Assembly: GCF_028281305.1 (NCBI RefSeq)
Contig: NZ_JANQKD010000003.1
Coordinates: 1-64,000, forward strand
Direction: 5' to 3'
DNA length: 64,000 nt
Source: Pelagibius sp.
GTDB lineage: Bacteria; Pseudomonadota; Alphaproteobacteria; Kiloniellales; Kiloniellaceae
Shown: one piece after another, positions 40,913 to 51,182 of the stretch
Position numbering within the stretch: the stretch's first letter is position 1
Layout: each line of letters opens with the position of its first letter
Program-made: the position numbers and the translations under genes
The notes under the pieces: generated by a model
Seen by the model: only the letters and a program-made list of their open reading frames with translations
Told to the model about the DNA's origin: nothing
Database searches by the model: none

Positions 40913-41806
40913 ATGACGCGCAGCTTGATCCGCGCGCCCCGCTTCATGATCGCCGACCATCCCTTGCCGTGGCTGCTGCCGCTGATTGTGATTCTGGTGG
41001 TCTTCGCCCTCTACCCTTTCTTCTACAACATCTTCCTGTCCTTTCATGAGTTCGCGCCGCGCAAGCGCGAGCTCGTGCCGGTCGGCTTCGACAACTGGGT
41101 CCAGCTCTTCGGCGACCCGCGCATGTGGAACGCCTTCTCCGTCACGCTGCTTTACACCGGGATCTGCCTGGTGATTCAGGTCGTCCTCGGGATGGCGATT
41201 GCATTGCTGATCGATTCCGACGACCCGGGCTTCGGCTTCCTGCGCGGGGTCCTCACTCTGACGCTGGTTATCCCGCCGGCCATCACCGGCATGATGTTTC
41301 TGCTGATGCAGGACGCCCAGTTCGGGATCATCACCTGGACGCTGCAGTCCCTGGGCCTGCTGACCCAGGCAACGCCCATCCTGGCCACACCCTCGCTGGC
41401 GCTCTGGGGCGTGATCGTCGCCGACGTCTGGCAGTGGACGCCCTTCATGGTGCTGATCTTTGTCGCCGGCCTGCGTTCCCTGCCCCGCGACCCCTTTGAA
41501 TCCGCGATGATCGACGGCGCCAGCTCCTGGCAGGTCTTCCGCCGGCTTACCCTGCCGATGATGGGCAAAGTCATCGCCATCGCCGTGCTGATCCGCGGCA
41601 TCGATCTCTTCCGCATGTTCGATTACGTCTTCGTCATGACATCGGGCGGCCCGGGAACCTCGACCTACACCCTCAGCCTCTATGCCTGGGAGCAGACCTT
41701 CAGCTTCATCAAGTGGGGTTACGGCGCCACCCTCAGCCTCTTTGCGCTCTTCGTCATCCTGATCGCGGCCAACCTCTTCGTCGCCGTCTTCAAGGTCAGG
41801 TGGTAG
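40913..41806 (+). CDS. Sugar ABC transporter permease
   Basis: Multi-TM; EAA loop 'ESAMIDGASSWQVFRRLTLPMMGKVI'. Confidence 0.9.
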   Translation: MTRSLIRAPRFMIADHPLPWLLPLIVILVVFALYPFFYNIFLSFHEFAPRKRELVPVGFDNWVQLFGDPRMWNAFSVTLLYTGICLVIQVVLGMAIALLIDSDDPGFGFLRGVLTLTLVIPPAITGMMFLLMQDAQFGIITWTLQSLGLLTQATPILATPSLALWGVIVADVWQWTPFMVLIFVAGLRSLPRDPFESAMIDGASSWQVFRRLTLPMMGKVIAIAVLIRGIDLFRMFDYVFVMTSGGPGTSTYTLSLYAWEQTFSFIKWGYGATLSLFALFVILIAANLFVAVFKVRW

Positions 41807-41809
41807 GCC

Positions 41810-42685
41810 ATGCTGCTGAGCCCCGGACAGAGGATTCTCCGTGCCGTCGCCGCCTGGGCGGTGGTCATGCTCTTCGCCTTCCCGATCTATTACTGGGTGA
41901 CGGTCTCCATCAAGCTGGACCGGGAGATCTTCTCGATCCCCCCCAAGGTCTTCTCTTTCGAGACCAGCGCCAAGTCCTACGAGGAGGTCTTCGGCATTTC
42001 GCTGGGCTTCGAGCAGGGCCTGTCTGTGCTGCCGGGCGGCGGCGACTTCTACATGACTCCCCGCCTCTGGGATTCCATCGTCATCGCCGTCTGCTCGACG
42101 GCCCTCGCCATCGTCATCGCCACACTGGCGGCCTACGCCCTGTCGCGCATGCGCTTTCGCGGCCAGCACCACTTCGTGTTCTGGATCCTCTCGACCCGCA
42201 TGATGCCGCCGGTGGCTGTCGCCATTCCGATGTTCTTCATCTACCGGGACTTCGGCCTGCTGGACACCTACCACGGCGTCATTCTGATCCACGCGCTGAT
42301 GAACATGCCGCTGGCGGTTCTGCTGCTGAAGAGCTTCTTCGACGACATACCCAAGGAGATCGACGAAGCCGCACTGATCGACGGAGCCTCGCGCTTCCTG
42401 GTGTTCCGGAAACTCGTGCTGCCGATGGCGATGGGCGGGATCGCCGCGACCGCGGTGCTGTGCTTCATCTTTTCCTGGACGGAGTTTCTCTTCGTCCTGA
42501 CGTTGACGCAGACGGGCCTGAAGACCGTGCCGGTGGTCTCCTCGACCTTTGTCACCTCGACCGGCACGGCCTGGGGCAACATGGCGGCGCTCGGCACCGC
42601 GGCCATCCTGCCGGCTTTCATTTTCATCCTGCTCGTGCAGAAGAACCTGGTGCGCGGGCTGACATTGGGATCAGTGAAACAGTGA
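41810..42685 (+). CDS. Carbohydrate ABC transporter permease
   Basis: Multi-TM; EAA loop 'EAALIDGASRFLVFRKLVLPMAMGG'. Confidence 0.9.
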   Translation: MLLSPGQRILRAVAAWAVVMLFAFPIYYWVTVSIKLDREIFSIPPKVFSFETSAKSYEEVFGISLGFEQGLSVLPGGGDFYMTPRLWDSIVIAVCSTALAIVIATLAAYALSRMRFRGQHHFVFWILSTRMMPPVAVAIPMFFIYRDFGLLDTYHGVILIHALMNMPLAVLLLKSFFDDIPKEIDEAALIDGASRFLVFRKLVLPMAMGGIAATAVLCFIFSWTEFLFVLTLTQTGLKTVPVVSSTFVTSTGTAWGNMAALGTAAILPAFIFILLVQKNLVRGLTLGSVKQ

Positions 42686-42762
42686 AGTGGAGCACGAGAC
42701 ACCACGATTGTCTGCTGACCTGCGAACGGCCCGCCTGGGCCTAGATTGAGGGAGGAATTGCG

Positions 42763-44271
42763 ATGAGAGAGTCTGATCGAAAGTTGTACCTTGCCTCCGT
42801 CACGGATCGTTACGTCCGCGGCGACCTGTCACGGCGCAAGTTCCTGCGCGCCGCGAGCAAGCTGGGCCTGGGTGCCGGGGCGCTGGGCCTCACCGCTACC
42901 ATGCCCTTCGGGTTCCGGGGCGGCGTCTTCAACACGGCGGCCGCCGCGGAGATCGTCCCCGATGCTGATATGATGGCCTGGCTGAAGGACGTCGCGAAGC
43001 CCTTCGCGGGACAGACGATCCGCCTCGCCACAGAGTCCACGCCGCCGTCCAACGCGATCAACGAGCACCTGAAGCCCTTCTTCGAGGAGGCCACGGGCAT
43101 CAATGTGGAGATCGAGGTTCTGCCGCTGGAACAGGTGCTCCAGAAACTGACCCTGGACGTCGCCTCCGGCCTCGGCACCTACGATCTCTACTACCTGGAT
43201 CAGAGCTGGATGGCGAGCTTCTCCGGCGACGTGCTCGATCCGCGCGAAAAGTATGCGGCCAAGCCGGACCTGGCGATGCCGAACTACAACTTCGACGACT
43301 TCCTCGGCCCGCTGGTCGACGGCATCTCGATGTACGACGGCATCATGGTCGGCGTTCCCTACGACATCCCGATCTTCATCTACATGTACCGCAAGGACGT
43401 CTACGACGAGCTTGGCCTGAAGGTTGCAACCACCATGGACGAGTTCCTGGCCAACGCCCAGGCAATCCAGAAGGCCAAGGGCCCGGACATCTACGGCACG
43501 ACGGGCCAGATGAAGTCCGGCCACTACAGCCTGGAGTGCGACTGGACGGCCTGGCTCTGGGGCCATGGCGGATCGATCTTCGGCCCTGACCAGAAGTTCA
43601 GCGGCAACGATGCCGAAGGCCTGGAGGCCATGGATTACTGGGTGAAGCTGAAAGAGAACATGCCCCCGGGCGTGACCTCCTGGACCTGGGACGGCCAGGG
43701 CCAGTCGGTGGCCCAGGGCATCGCCGGGCAGGTCCTGAGCTGGGGTGAGTTCTTCCCCTCCTGGGACAACCCCGATGCGTCCCAGGTCTCGGGCCTTATG
43801 GAGGCGGCCATTCCTCCGGCTCCCAAGGCGCTGCGCACGGTGGAGCAGACCGGCTTCGGCGAGATCCCCGGCGTCGGCCACCAGGGCGGCTCCTCGCTGG
43901 CGGTCTCCAAGTACTCGAAGAGCCCGGATGCGGCCTGGCTGTTCGCCCAGTGGGCGACCTCCGCCGACACCCAGGTCTTCATCACCACCTTGGGCGGCGG
44001 CACCGGCCCGACCCGCACCAGCGTCTACGACGACGCCCGGGTGAAGGCCAATGCCAAGCCCGGCATTCCGGGAACGACGCGTCACCTGAACGTGGTCCGC
44101 GAAACCATCGACAACTACATGGGCTCCGAACCGGATCTGCCGGAATGGGCGGAGCTCGCCAACGACACTATCCCTGTTGAACTTGGCCGTTTCTTTGCCG
44201 GTGAATACGACAGTGCGAAGGCGGCAATGGACTCCATTGCCGAGAAGACCAACAAGATCGTATCCGGTTAA
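42763..44271 (+). CDS. ABC transporter substrate-binding protein (Tat-like signal)
   Basis: 'LSRRKFLRAASKLGLGAGALGLTATMPFGF' Tat-like signal then a family 1 solute-binding fold. Confidence 0.88.
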   Translation: MRESDRKLYLASVTDRYVRGDLSRRKFLRAASKLGLGAGALGLTATMPFGFRGGVFNTAAAAEIVPDADMMAWLKDVAKPFAGQTIRLATESTPPSNAINEHLKPFFEEATGINVEIEVLPLEQVLQKLTLDVASGLGTYDLYYLDQSWMASFSGDVLDPREKYAAKPDLAMPNYNFDDFLGPLVDGISMYDGIMVGVPYDIPIFIYMYRKDVYDELGLKVATTMDEFLANAQAIQKAKGPDIYGTTGQMKSGHYSLECDWTAWLWGHGGSIFGPDQKFSGNDAEGLEAMDYWVKLKENMPPGVTSWTWDGQGQSVAQGIAGQVLSWGEFFPSWDNPDASQVSGLMEAAIPPAPKALRTVEQTGFGEIPGVGHQGGSSLAVSKYSKSPDAAWLFAQWATSADTQVFITTLGGGTGPTRTSVYDDARVKANAKPGIPGTTRHLNVVRETIDNYMGSEPDLPEWAELANDTIPVELGRFFAGEYDSAKAAMDSIAEKTNKIVSG

Positions 44272-44284
44272 AGTGGGATGCGGC

Positions 44285-44321
44285 GGTGGGCTGCAGACGA
44301 TCGCAGCCCACCTCCTTTTTT
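44285..44321 (+). terminator. Hairpin plus T-tract after the substrate-binding protein gene
   Basis: ggtgggctgc-agacgatc-gcagcccacc-tcctttttt. Confidence 0.85.
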
Positions 44322-44358
44322 CGGATTTTCCGTGGTCGGACAACAAAGCTGAAGGTCT

Positions 44359-45891
44359 ATGGCCGCCTCTCGGGACCTTGTCATCGGGATCGACTCCTCG
44401 ACGCAAAGCACCAAGGCAATCGCCTGGACCCGCGAGGGAGAGGCCCTGGCCGAGGGACGGGCGCCGCTGGCGTTGTCCAACCCCCAGCTCTATCACTTCG
44501 AGCAGGACAGCGAGGATTGGTGGCGGGCCTGCGTCACGTCCCTCAAGGACCTGCTGTCCAAGGTCGACGCCGCGCGGATCGCCGCCCTCGCCATCTCAAA
44601 CCAACGCGAGACTTTTGTCCCGCTCGACGAAGCGGGTGCGGCCCTGCGCCCCGGCATTCTCTGGCTGGACGAGCGGGCGCGCCAGGAGGTCGAGGATCTG
44701 AGCGCCGAGCTCGGCGCCGAAACGATCCACCGCATCACGGGGCGCTTCCCTGACATCACGCCTTGCGTTTACAGCTATCTCTGGATCAAACGGCACGAAC
44801 CCGAGGTCTTCGCCCGCACCGCCTGCTTCGCGGACGTGCAGGCCTTTCTGGTCCAACGCCTCTGCGGCGCCCTCAAGACCGGATGGATTTCCGCCGATCC
44901 CATGGGTCTGTTCGATCTCGTGGAAAAGCGCTGGTCGCCGGAGATCCTGACCGCGCTGGGCCTGCGCGAAGACCAGATGGTACCGGCCTTTGCGCCGGGC
45001 ACGGCCCTTGGGGAGGTGACCGAAGAGGCCGCGGCGGCAACCGGCCTCAGAAGCGGAACACCGATCTTTGCCGCGGGCGGCGATGGCCAGCTTGCCGGGC
45101 TCGGCACAAACTGCACGACGCCGGCCCGCGCCTACATCAATCTGGGCACCGCTGTGGTTTCCGGCGTCTGGTCCCCCTCCTATGCCTACGACCGGGCATG
45201 GCGGACGGAGATTGCCGCCCAGGGCGAAGGCTACATTCTGGAGAACTGCCTGCGCTCCGGCGCCTTCCTCATCAACTGGTTCGTCGACCGTTTCACCCCG
45301 CAGGGGCGCAGCGACCCCAACGTCTTCGCAGACTTGGAAGACGCCGCAGCGGCGATCCCACGCGGCTGCGAGGGTCTCATGGCCCTGCCCTACTGGTCCG
45401 GTGTCATGGACCCGCATTGGGACACGGCTGCGCGCGGCTGCCTCATCGGCTTCGGCGGAGGGCACGGAGCGGCACACGTCTATCGCGCCCTTCTGGAGGG
45501 CATGACCCTGGATCAGGTCATGCGCACCCGCCTGATGGAGGCAAGTGCCGATCTCGACGTGACCGAGTATCTGGCGATCGGCGGTGGCGCAGCGAGCCCG
45601 TTGTGGCGTCAGATGCTGGCCGATGCCTCGGGAAAAACCGTGCGGATCTCCGATACCGTGGAGGCCTCCGCGCTGGGTGCCGGCATGATCGCGGCCACCG
45701 GCGTCGGGTGGTACGGCTCCATCGTCGAGGCCGCCGATGCTATGGCCGGGGAGACAACGGCCGTCGAACCGAACGAGGATCACCGGGGAGACTACGAGGA
45801 GCTGCTGGAGATCTACAGCGGGCTCTACGACGCAACCGCCGCGACCAGCCGGAAGCTGGTCGCCTTTGCTTCACGGGGAACTGTTGAATGA
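44359..45891 (+). CDS. FGGY family carbohydrate kinase
   Basis: 'DLVIGIDSSTQSTKAIAWTREGEALAEGRAPLAL', 'ISNQRETFVPLDE', 'LAIGGGAASPLWRQMLADASG'. Confidence 0.93.
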   Translation: MAASRDLVIGIDSSTQSTKAIAWTREGEALAEGRAPLALSNPQLYHFEQDSEDWWRACVTSLKDLLSKVDAARIAALAISNQRETFVPLDEAGAALRPGILWLDERARQEVEDLSAELGAETIHRITGRFPDITPCVYSYLWIKRHEPEVFARTACFADVQAFLVQRLCGALKTGWISADPMGLFDLVEKRWSPEILTALGLREDQMVPAFAPGTALGEVTEEAAAATGLRSGTPIFAAGGDGQLAGLGTNCTTPARAYINLGTAVVSGVWSPSYAYDRAWRTEIAAQGEGYILENCLRSGAFLINWFVDRFTPQGRSDPNVFADLEDAAAAIPRGCEGLMALPYWSGVMDPHWDTAARGCLIGFGGGHGAAHVYRALLEGMTLDQVMRTRLMEASADLDVTEYLAIGGGAASPLWRQMLADASGKTVRISDTVEASALGAGMIAATGVGWYGSIVEAADAMAGETTAVEPNEDHRGDYEELLEIYSGLYDATAATSRKLVAFASRGTVE

Positions 45892-47219
45892 CGGCAACCA
45901 GCATCCATCACGCCAAGTCCTACGGCGGCGTTATCGACCAGCTTGTGGCGGGGGAGTGGATCGACCCGACAATCGGCGCGCCGGTCAAGCTGCCGATCGA
46001 CAGCATCGTGATCGAGTCCAGCCTCGACGGCCACGAGGCCGACCTGATCGCCGCCCTGCATCCCAAGCGTCCCCTGCTTGTGGTCTGCGACGAGAACACC
46101 CGCGACGTCCTGGGCAAGCGGGTCTACGACGCCCTGCAGCCCCTCGGCCAGGTCGACGAGTACATCTGGGCCAACCCGCGCTGCAGCGAGGAAGGCGTGG
46201 CCGAGCTGATGGCCGAAACCCGCGGCTACGAAACCCTGATCGCCGTCGGCTCCGGCACCGTCAGCGACAGCGTGAAGTATGCCACCTTCCAGGATGGCCG
46301 CGACTACTCGGTCTTCCCCACCTCGCCGATGAACGCCTATTCGACGCCGACCGCCTCGGTCACCTCGTCGGGCATGAAGAAGTCCATCACCTGCCACTCG
46401 GCGCGCGGCATCTTCATCGACATGGAGGTGTTGGCACACTGCCCGAAGCGCCTGGTGCGCGCCGCTTTCGCCGATGTCATCTGCCGCACCACCGCCCAGG
46501 TCGACTGGCTGATGTCGAACCTGCTTTTCGACACCACCTATTCGCCCTCGCCGTATATCTTGCTGGCCTACGACGAGGACGGCATGCTCGATCATGCCGG
46601 CGAGCTGACCTCCGGCAACCTCGACTACCTGGCCATGCTGACTCGCATCTCCACAATCATGGGCTTGGGCACGACATTTACGGGCACCACCCACTCCGGC
46701 AGCATGGCCGAGCACATGATCTCCCACTGCATCGACATGTTCGCCGGAGAGGCACACCCCGGAACCTCCCACGGCGAACAGGTCGGCGTCACCACCCTCA
46801 CCCTCTCCGCGCTTCAGAACCAGATTCTCGGCGCCGACAGCCCGCCGGAGGTTGCCCCGACGGTCATCCCGGAAGACGAACTGGCTGCGCGCTACGGATC
46901 GGAGATGGCCGGCATCATGGTCGAGCAGACCCGCAAGAAGGCGATCGATGGGGCCACAGCGGATCGCATCAACGAGCGCTTTGCGCGGAATTGGGACGGC
47001 TTCGTCGAACCCCTGCGCCAGGTCATGCTGCCGCTGCAACGCCTGCAGACCGCCATGGCAGCAGCGGGCTGTCAGCAGACACCGGAGGACCTGGGCCTGG
47101 ATCCCGCCTTCTACCGGCAGATCCTGGCGGACGGCCGCTTCACGCGAGACCGCTTCACGGCGCTCGACCTTGCGGGGGACAGCAGGCTCCTTGAGCCCTT
47201 TGTCGCAGCGCATCCGTGA
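45888..47219 (+). CDS. sn-glycerol-1-phosphate dehydrogenase-like (AraM/EgsA-type iron-ADH superfamily)
   Basis: 'YETLIAVGSGTVSDSVKYATFQDGRDYSVFPTSPMNAYSTPTASVTSSGMKKSITCHSARGIFIDMEVL...GTTHSGSMAEHMISHCIDMF'. Confidence 0.85.
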   Translation: MTATSIHHAKSYGGVIDQLVAGEWIDPTIGAPVKLPIDSIVIESSLDGHEADLIAALHPKRPLLVVCDENTRDVLGKRVYDALQPLGQVDEYIWANPRCSEEGVAELMAETRGYETLIAVGSGTVSDSVKYATFQDGRDYSVFPTSPMNAYSTPTASVTSSGMKKSITCHSARGIFIDMEVLAHCPKRLVRAAFADVICRTTAQVDWLMSNLLFDTTYSPSPYILLAYDEDGMLDHAGELTSGNLDYLAMLTRISTIMGLGTTFTGTTHSGSMAEHMISHCIDMFAGEAHPGTSHGEQVGVTTLTLSALQNQILGADSPPEVAPTVIPEDELAARYGSEMAGIMVEQTRKKAIDGATADRINERFARNWDGFVEPLRQVMLPLQRLQTAMAAAGCQQTPEDLGLDPAFYRQILADGRFTRDRFTALDLAGDSRLLEPFVAAHP

Positions 47220-47249
47220 AGGCAGACCGGGGGAAAACGAAAGAAGACT

Positions 47250-48317
47250 ATGGCATCGGTTGAGTACGAGAACGTCGGCAAGAGTTTCGGCCCGGTCCGG
47301 GTGATGGAGAACATCTCCTTCACCATCGCCGACCACCGTTTCGTCGTCCTGCTCGGGCCCTCAGGCTGCGGCAAGACCACGTTGCTGCGCATGACCGCCG
47401 GCTTGGAGAGCATCGCTGAGGGAGAAATTCGCATCGGCGGCGAACGCATGAACCAGGTGCATCCGCGCGACCGCGATATCGCCATGGTGTTCCAGAACTA
47501 CGCGCTCTACCCGACGCTCAAGGTCTACGACAACATCGCCTTCAGCCTGCAGGTGCGCAAGCACTCGAAGGTGGAAATCCGCAAGCAGGTCGAATGGGCG
47601 GCGGAGCTGCTGAACCTCAGCCCATACCTCGACCGTTATCCCAAGGAACTCTCCGGCGGCCAGCGCCAGCGGGTCGCCATGGGGCGGGCTCTCGTGCGCC
47701 ATCCACAGGTTTTCCTCTTCGACGAACCCCTGTCGAACCTCGACGCCAAGCTGCGCGGCCAAATGCGCTACGAGATCCGCCGTCTGCACGACCGCCTGCA
47801 GACGACGACGATTTACGTGACCCACGACCAGATCGAGGCCATGACCATGGCCGACGACATCGTGGTGATGCGTGACGGCAACATCGAGCAGATCGGAACG
47901 CCGGAGGAAATCTACGACCGCCCGGCCAACTGTTTCGTGGCGGATTTTATCGGCTCGCCGTCGATCAACTTCCTGAGGGGCGAAGTGCGGGGCGACGGCG
48001 GGGTCCCGGCCTTCCAGTCCGGCAGCGTCGCCCTGCCGCTGCCCGCCAACAACGCTGCGGCCCCTGGCCAAGCGGTGATCTGCGGTATCCGGCCTGTGGA
48101 CGTCTCCGTCGCCGCCGAGGGCGATGTGCGGGCCGAAGTGGTTCTGGTGGAAAGCACCGGTGCCGAGTCGCACGTTCTGCTGTCGGTCGACGGGCAGGAA
48201 CTGCGCGCCGTGGTGCAGGGCCGCTACCGCGCCAAGCCCGGCGAGGTCTGCGCCCTCAAGATCAATCCGGCGGCCCTGCATCTCTTCGATGCCACAAACG
48301 AACAGCGGATCGGCTGA
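47250..48317 (+). CDS. ABC transporter ATP-binding protein (UgpC/MalK-like)
   Basis: Walker A 'GPSGCGKTTLLRMTAG', signature '[16 protein letters not shown]', Walker B '[14 protein letters not shown]'. Confidence 0.94.
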   Translation: MASVEYENVGKSFGPVRVMENISFTIADHRFVVLLGPSGCGKTTLLRMTAGLESIAEGEIRIGGERMNQVHPRDRDIAMVFQNYALYPTLKVYDNIAFSLQVRKHSKVEIRKQVEWAAELLNLSPYLDRYPKELSGGQRQRVAMGRALVRHPQVFLFDEPLSNLDAKLRGQMRYEIRRLHDRLQTTTIYVTHDQIEAMTMADDIVVMRDGNIEQIGTPEEIYDRPANCFVADFIGSPSINFLRGEVRGDGGVPAFQSGSVALPLPANNAAAPGQAVICGIRPVDVSVAAEGDVRAEVVLVESTGAESHVLLSVDGQELRAVVQGRYRAKPGEVCALKINPAALHLFDATNEQRIG

Positions 48318-49375
48318 TGGCGCGGGTTCTCATCCTCGGTGCGGGTGTGATGGGCAGCGCCATTGCCGTGCCCGCACTGGACAACGGGCACCAGGTGACC
48401 CTGGTCGGGACCCATCTCGACGGCGGGATCATCGAGGCTTTGAAAAACGACCACAACGGGCACCCGAAGCTGAAGGCGCCGTTACCGCCCTCCGTTCAAC
48501 CGCTGGAGATCGAGGCCCTCAACGAAGATCACCTGCGCGAAGCCGACGTTGTCATTCTCGGAGTCTCAAGCCCCGGCATCGATTGGGCAACGGAGAAGCT
48601 GCGCCAGCACATGACCGCACCGCGGCCCCTGGCGCTTGTGACCAAGGGCCTCCAGCCCTGGAACGGCGGCTTGCGCTCCTTTGCTGCCGGGCTTGCCGAA
48701 GCGCTGGCCGGCAGCGGGATGACGCCGGACATGGTGGTCGGCATCGGCGGCCCCTGCATCGCCAAGGAACTGGCGGACCGGCAACCGACCGCCGTCGTCT
48801 ACGCCGGACTGGACCGCGAAGTCCTCGAAGGGCTGCGCGGTATGATGCAGACGGACTACTACAGGGTTGCCCTCAGCGACGATCTGGAGGGCGTCGAGGT
48901 CTGCGCCGCCCTGAAGAACTTTCTCGCCATTGCCGTCAGCGCCATGTGGACCCGCTATCCGGAGGTCAACCCCCAGCCCGCAAAGCCCAAGGCGATGAAC
49001 CCGGCCGCCGCCGCCTTTGCGCAGGCGGTGCAGGAAATGGCGGCCCTGACGCGCTGGTTCGGCGGACAGCCCCAGACGGCCTACGGGCTGGCCGGGCTCG
49101 GCGACCTGAATGTCACCGTCGGCGGGGGCCGCAACAGCCGCCTGGGATTTCACCTGGGCGAGGACATGACCTTGGAGGAGGCCCTCGGTGGCCCGCTCGC
49201 CGGGGAAACGGTCGAAGGGGCCGATACGGCGCTGGTCCTCGCCGCCCCTCTGGAGAAAGCCTTTGCGGAGGGGCAGCTCGATCCCTTGGACTACCCGCTG
49301 ACCCGTACACTGATTGCGACCATCCGCGACGGCGGGCCGCTGTCCCTGGACTTCACAGCCATCCGCTTCGCATGA
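48317..49375 (+). CDS. NAD(P)-dependent glycerol-3-phosphate dehydrogenase-like (GpsA family)
   Basis: 'VLILGAGVMGSAIAVPALDNGHQVTLVGTHLD', 'VTKGLQPW', 'EVCAALKNFLAIAVS', 'GLAGLGDLNVTVGGGRNSRLGFHLG'. Confidence 0.88.
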   Translation: MARVLILGAGVMGSAIAVPALDNGHQVTLVGTHLDGGIIEALKNDHNGHPKLKAPLPPSVQPLEIEALNEDHLREADVVILGVSSPGIDWATEKLRQHMTAPRPLALVTKGLQPWNGGLRSFAAGLAEALAGSGMTPDMVVGIGGPCIAKELADRQPTAVVYAGLDREVLEGLRGMMQTDYYRVALSDDLEGVEVCAALKNFLAIAVSAMWTRYPEVNPQPAKPKAMNPAAAAFAQAVQEMAALTRWFGGQPQTAYGLAGLGDLNVTVGGGRNSRLGFHLGEDMTLEEALGGPLAGETVEGADTALVLAAPLEKAFAEGQLDPLDYPLTRTLIATIRDGGPLSLDFTAIRFA

Positions 49376-49399
49376 CGCCCTGCCTGGAAAGGAAGATCG

Positions 49400-49861
49400 A
49401 TGACGACCGCCAAAAGCCTTGCAAAGAGCGTCGGCCTTGGATGCGACCATCTGGGCCTGGACCTGAAGAACGCGCTGAAGACCCACCTGGAGTCCCAAGG
49501 GCTCCAGGTCACGGATGTCGGCGTCGACAGTGAGGACCCCGTCGACTACCCGGACATCGGTGCCGCGCTGGCGCGCCGCCTCGCAGACGGCGAGTTCGAG
49601 CGGGGCATCCTGGTCTGCGGCACAGGCGCCGGCATGGCGATCGCGGCCAACAAAGTGCCGGGTGTCCGCGCGGTCTGCGTGATGGACCCCTACACGGCCG
49701 AGCGCGCCATCGCCTCCAACAACGCCCAGGTGATCACCTTCGGGGCTCAGATCATTGGAACCTCCGTCGCACGGATGCTGACCGACATCTATCTCAGCAA
49801 CGAGTTCCAGGGCGGTCGTTCGGCCCCCAAGGTGGCAAAGCTCGAAGCCCTCGATCGCTAG
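49400..49861 (+). CDS. RpiB/LacA/LacB-like sugar-phosphate isomerase
   Basis: 'LGCDHLGLDLKNALKTHLESQGLQVTDVGVDSEDPVDYPDIGAALARRLADGEFERGILVCGTGAGMAIAANKVPGVRAV'. Confidence 0.92.
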   Translation: MTTAKSLAKSVGLGCDHLGLDLKNALKTHLESQGLQVTDVGVDSEDPVDYPDIGAALARRLADGEFERGILVCGTGAGMAIAANKVPGVRAVCVMDPYTAERAIASNNAQVITFGAQIIGTSVARMLTDIYLSNEFQGGRSAPKVAKLEALDR

Positions 49862-49871
49862 GCATTCGCCG

Positions 49872-51182
49872 GTGTCAGACGGCGCGCGCTACCTCGGCAT
49901 CGATCTGGGCACCAGCGGAGTCCGCGTGGTCCTGACCGACGATCGCGACCGGATCCTCACTCAGCTTCAGGCCCCACTGCCCCAGCCCGACCAGCATGAA
50001 GGCAGCGTGAGGCAAGACCCCGCCCTCTGGTGGCGGGCCGTCGATGACCTGCTGGAGCGGCTCGGCACCGAAGCGGACTTGGCAAGGGTTGCTGCCCTCG
50101 CGGTCGACGGGACCTCCGGCACCATCCTGCTCTGCGACGCGGCCGGCGATCCGCTGGCCCCGGCCCGAATGTACAACGACCGCAGCGCCGTTGACGCGGG
50201 CCGCCGCATTGACGCCGTGGCGCCGGACGCCAGTATGGCGCGGGGCACCGGCGGTGCTCTGGCGCGGCTGCTGGGCCTCCTGGAGGAGACAGGAGCGGAG
50301 CAACCCCGCTTCGCCCTTCACCAGGCTGACTGGATTGCCGGCAGGCTGACCGGCCGCTACGGCCAGAGCGACTTCAACAACTGCCTGAAGCTCGGCTTTG
50401 ATGCCGTGGCGCAGACTTGGCCCGCCTGGATGGCCGAGTTGGACTTCGATCTCTCGCTCTTGCCCCAGGTGGAAGCCGCCGGGCAGCCGCTTGCGTCCTT
50501 GCGCCCGAACCTCGCGCAGCGTTACGGCCTTCCTGCCGGCTGCCTGGTCGTCCGCGGGACCACCGACGGCAATGCCGCCTTTCTGGCCGCCGGCAGCTTC
50601 GAGCCAGGCTTGGCGGTCACCTCGCTGGGCAGCACTCTGACCGTGAAGCTGGTGTCCGCCGATCCTGTCTTCGCACCCGAGTTCGGTGTCTACAGCCATC
50701 GTCTGCTGGGTCACTGGCTGGCCGGCGGCGCCAGCAACACAGGCGGCGCCGCCATCGCCCAGCACTTCTCCGTTGAAGCGCTTGAGCACCTGACGCCGCG
50801 GCTGCGCCCGGAGGTGCCCACCGGGCTTTCCTACTATCCGCTTCCGGCCCCGGGGGAGCGCTTCCCTCTTGCGGACCCGGAGATGCAGCCCCTGGTCTCG
50901 CCCCGCCCCGAAGACGATGCTGTCTTCCTGCAGGGGCTTCTTGAGGGCGTGGCGCAGATCGAGCAGGAAGCCTATGCGCTCCTGGCGAGCCTGGGCGCAA
51001 CGCCGGTCACCCGTGTCCTGACCGTCGGCGGCGGTGCCGCCAACGAAGCCTGGACCCGGATCCGTGAGCGTGTGATGGGCGTGCCGGTCGATACCGCCAC
51101 GCAGACCGAGGCTGCCTACGGAACCGCGCGCCTCGCCCGGCTGGGATTCGAAGCGAAGCAGGCTGCCCCCGACTTCAGTTGA
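49872..51182 (+). CDS. FGGY family kinase (xylulokinase-like)
   Basis: '[24 protein letters not shown]', '[30 protein letters not shown]', '[22 protein letters not shown]'. GTG start. Confidence 0.9.
   Translation: MSDGARYLGIDLGTSGVRVVLTDDRDRILTQLQAPLPQPDQHEGSVRQDPALWWRAVDDLLERLGTEADLARVAALAVDGTSGTILLCDAAGDPLAPARMYNDRSAVDAGRRIDAVAPDASMARGTGGALARLLGLLEETGAEQPRFALHQADWIAGRLTGRYGQSDFNNCLKLGFDAVAQTWPAWMAELDFDLSLLPQVEAAGQPLASLRPNLAQRYGLPAGCLVVRGTTDGNAAFLAAGSFEPGLAVTSLGSTLTVKLVSADPVFAPEFGVYSHRLLGHWLAGGASNTGGAAIAQHFSVEALEHLTPRLRPEVPTGLSYYPLPAPGERFPLADPEMQPLVSPRPEDDAVFLQGLLEGVAQIEQEAYALLASLGATPVTRVLTVGGGAANEAWTRIRERVMGVPVDTATQTEAAYGTARLARLGFEAKQAAPDFS

Noticed and set aside
40784-42292. 502-aa minus-strand ORF opposite ABC permeases
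   Set aside because: Low-complexity charged translation (many D/E/H/R) typical of antisense of membrane-protein genes.
42829-44496. 555-aa minus-strand ORF opposite the substrate-binding protein
   Set aside because: Antisense shadow; no recognisable domain, and the plus-strand gene has clear signal peptide and fold motifs.
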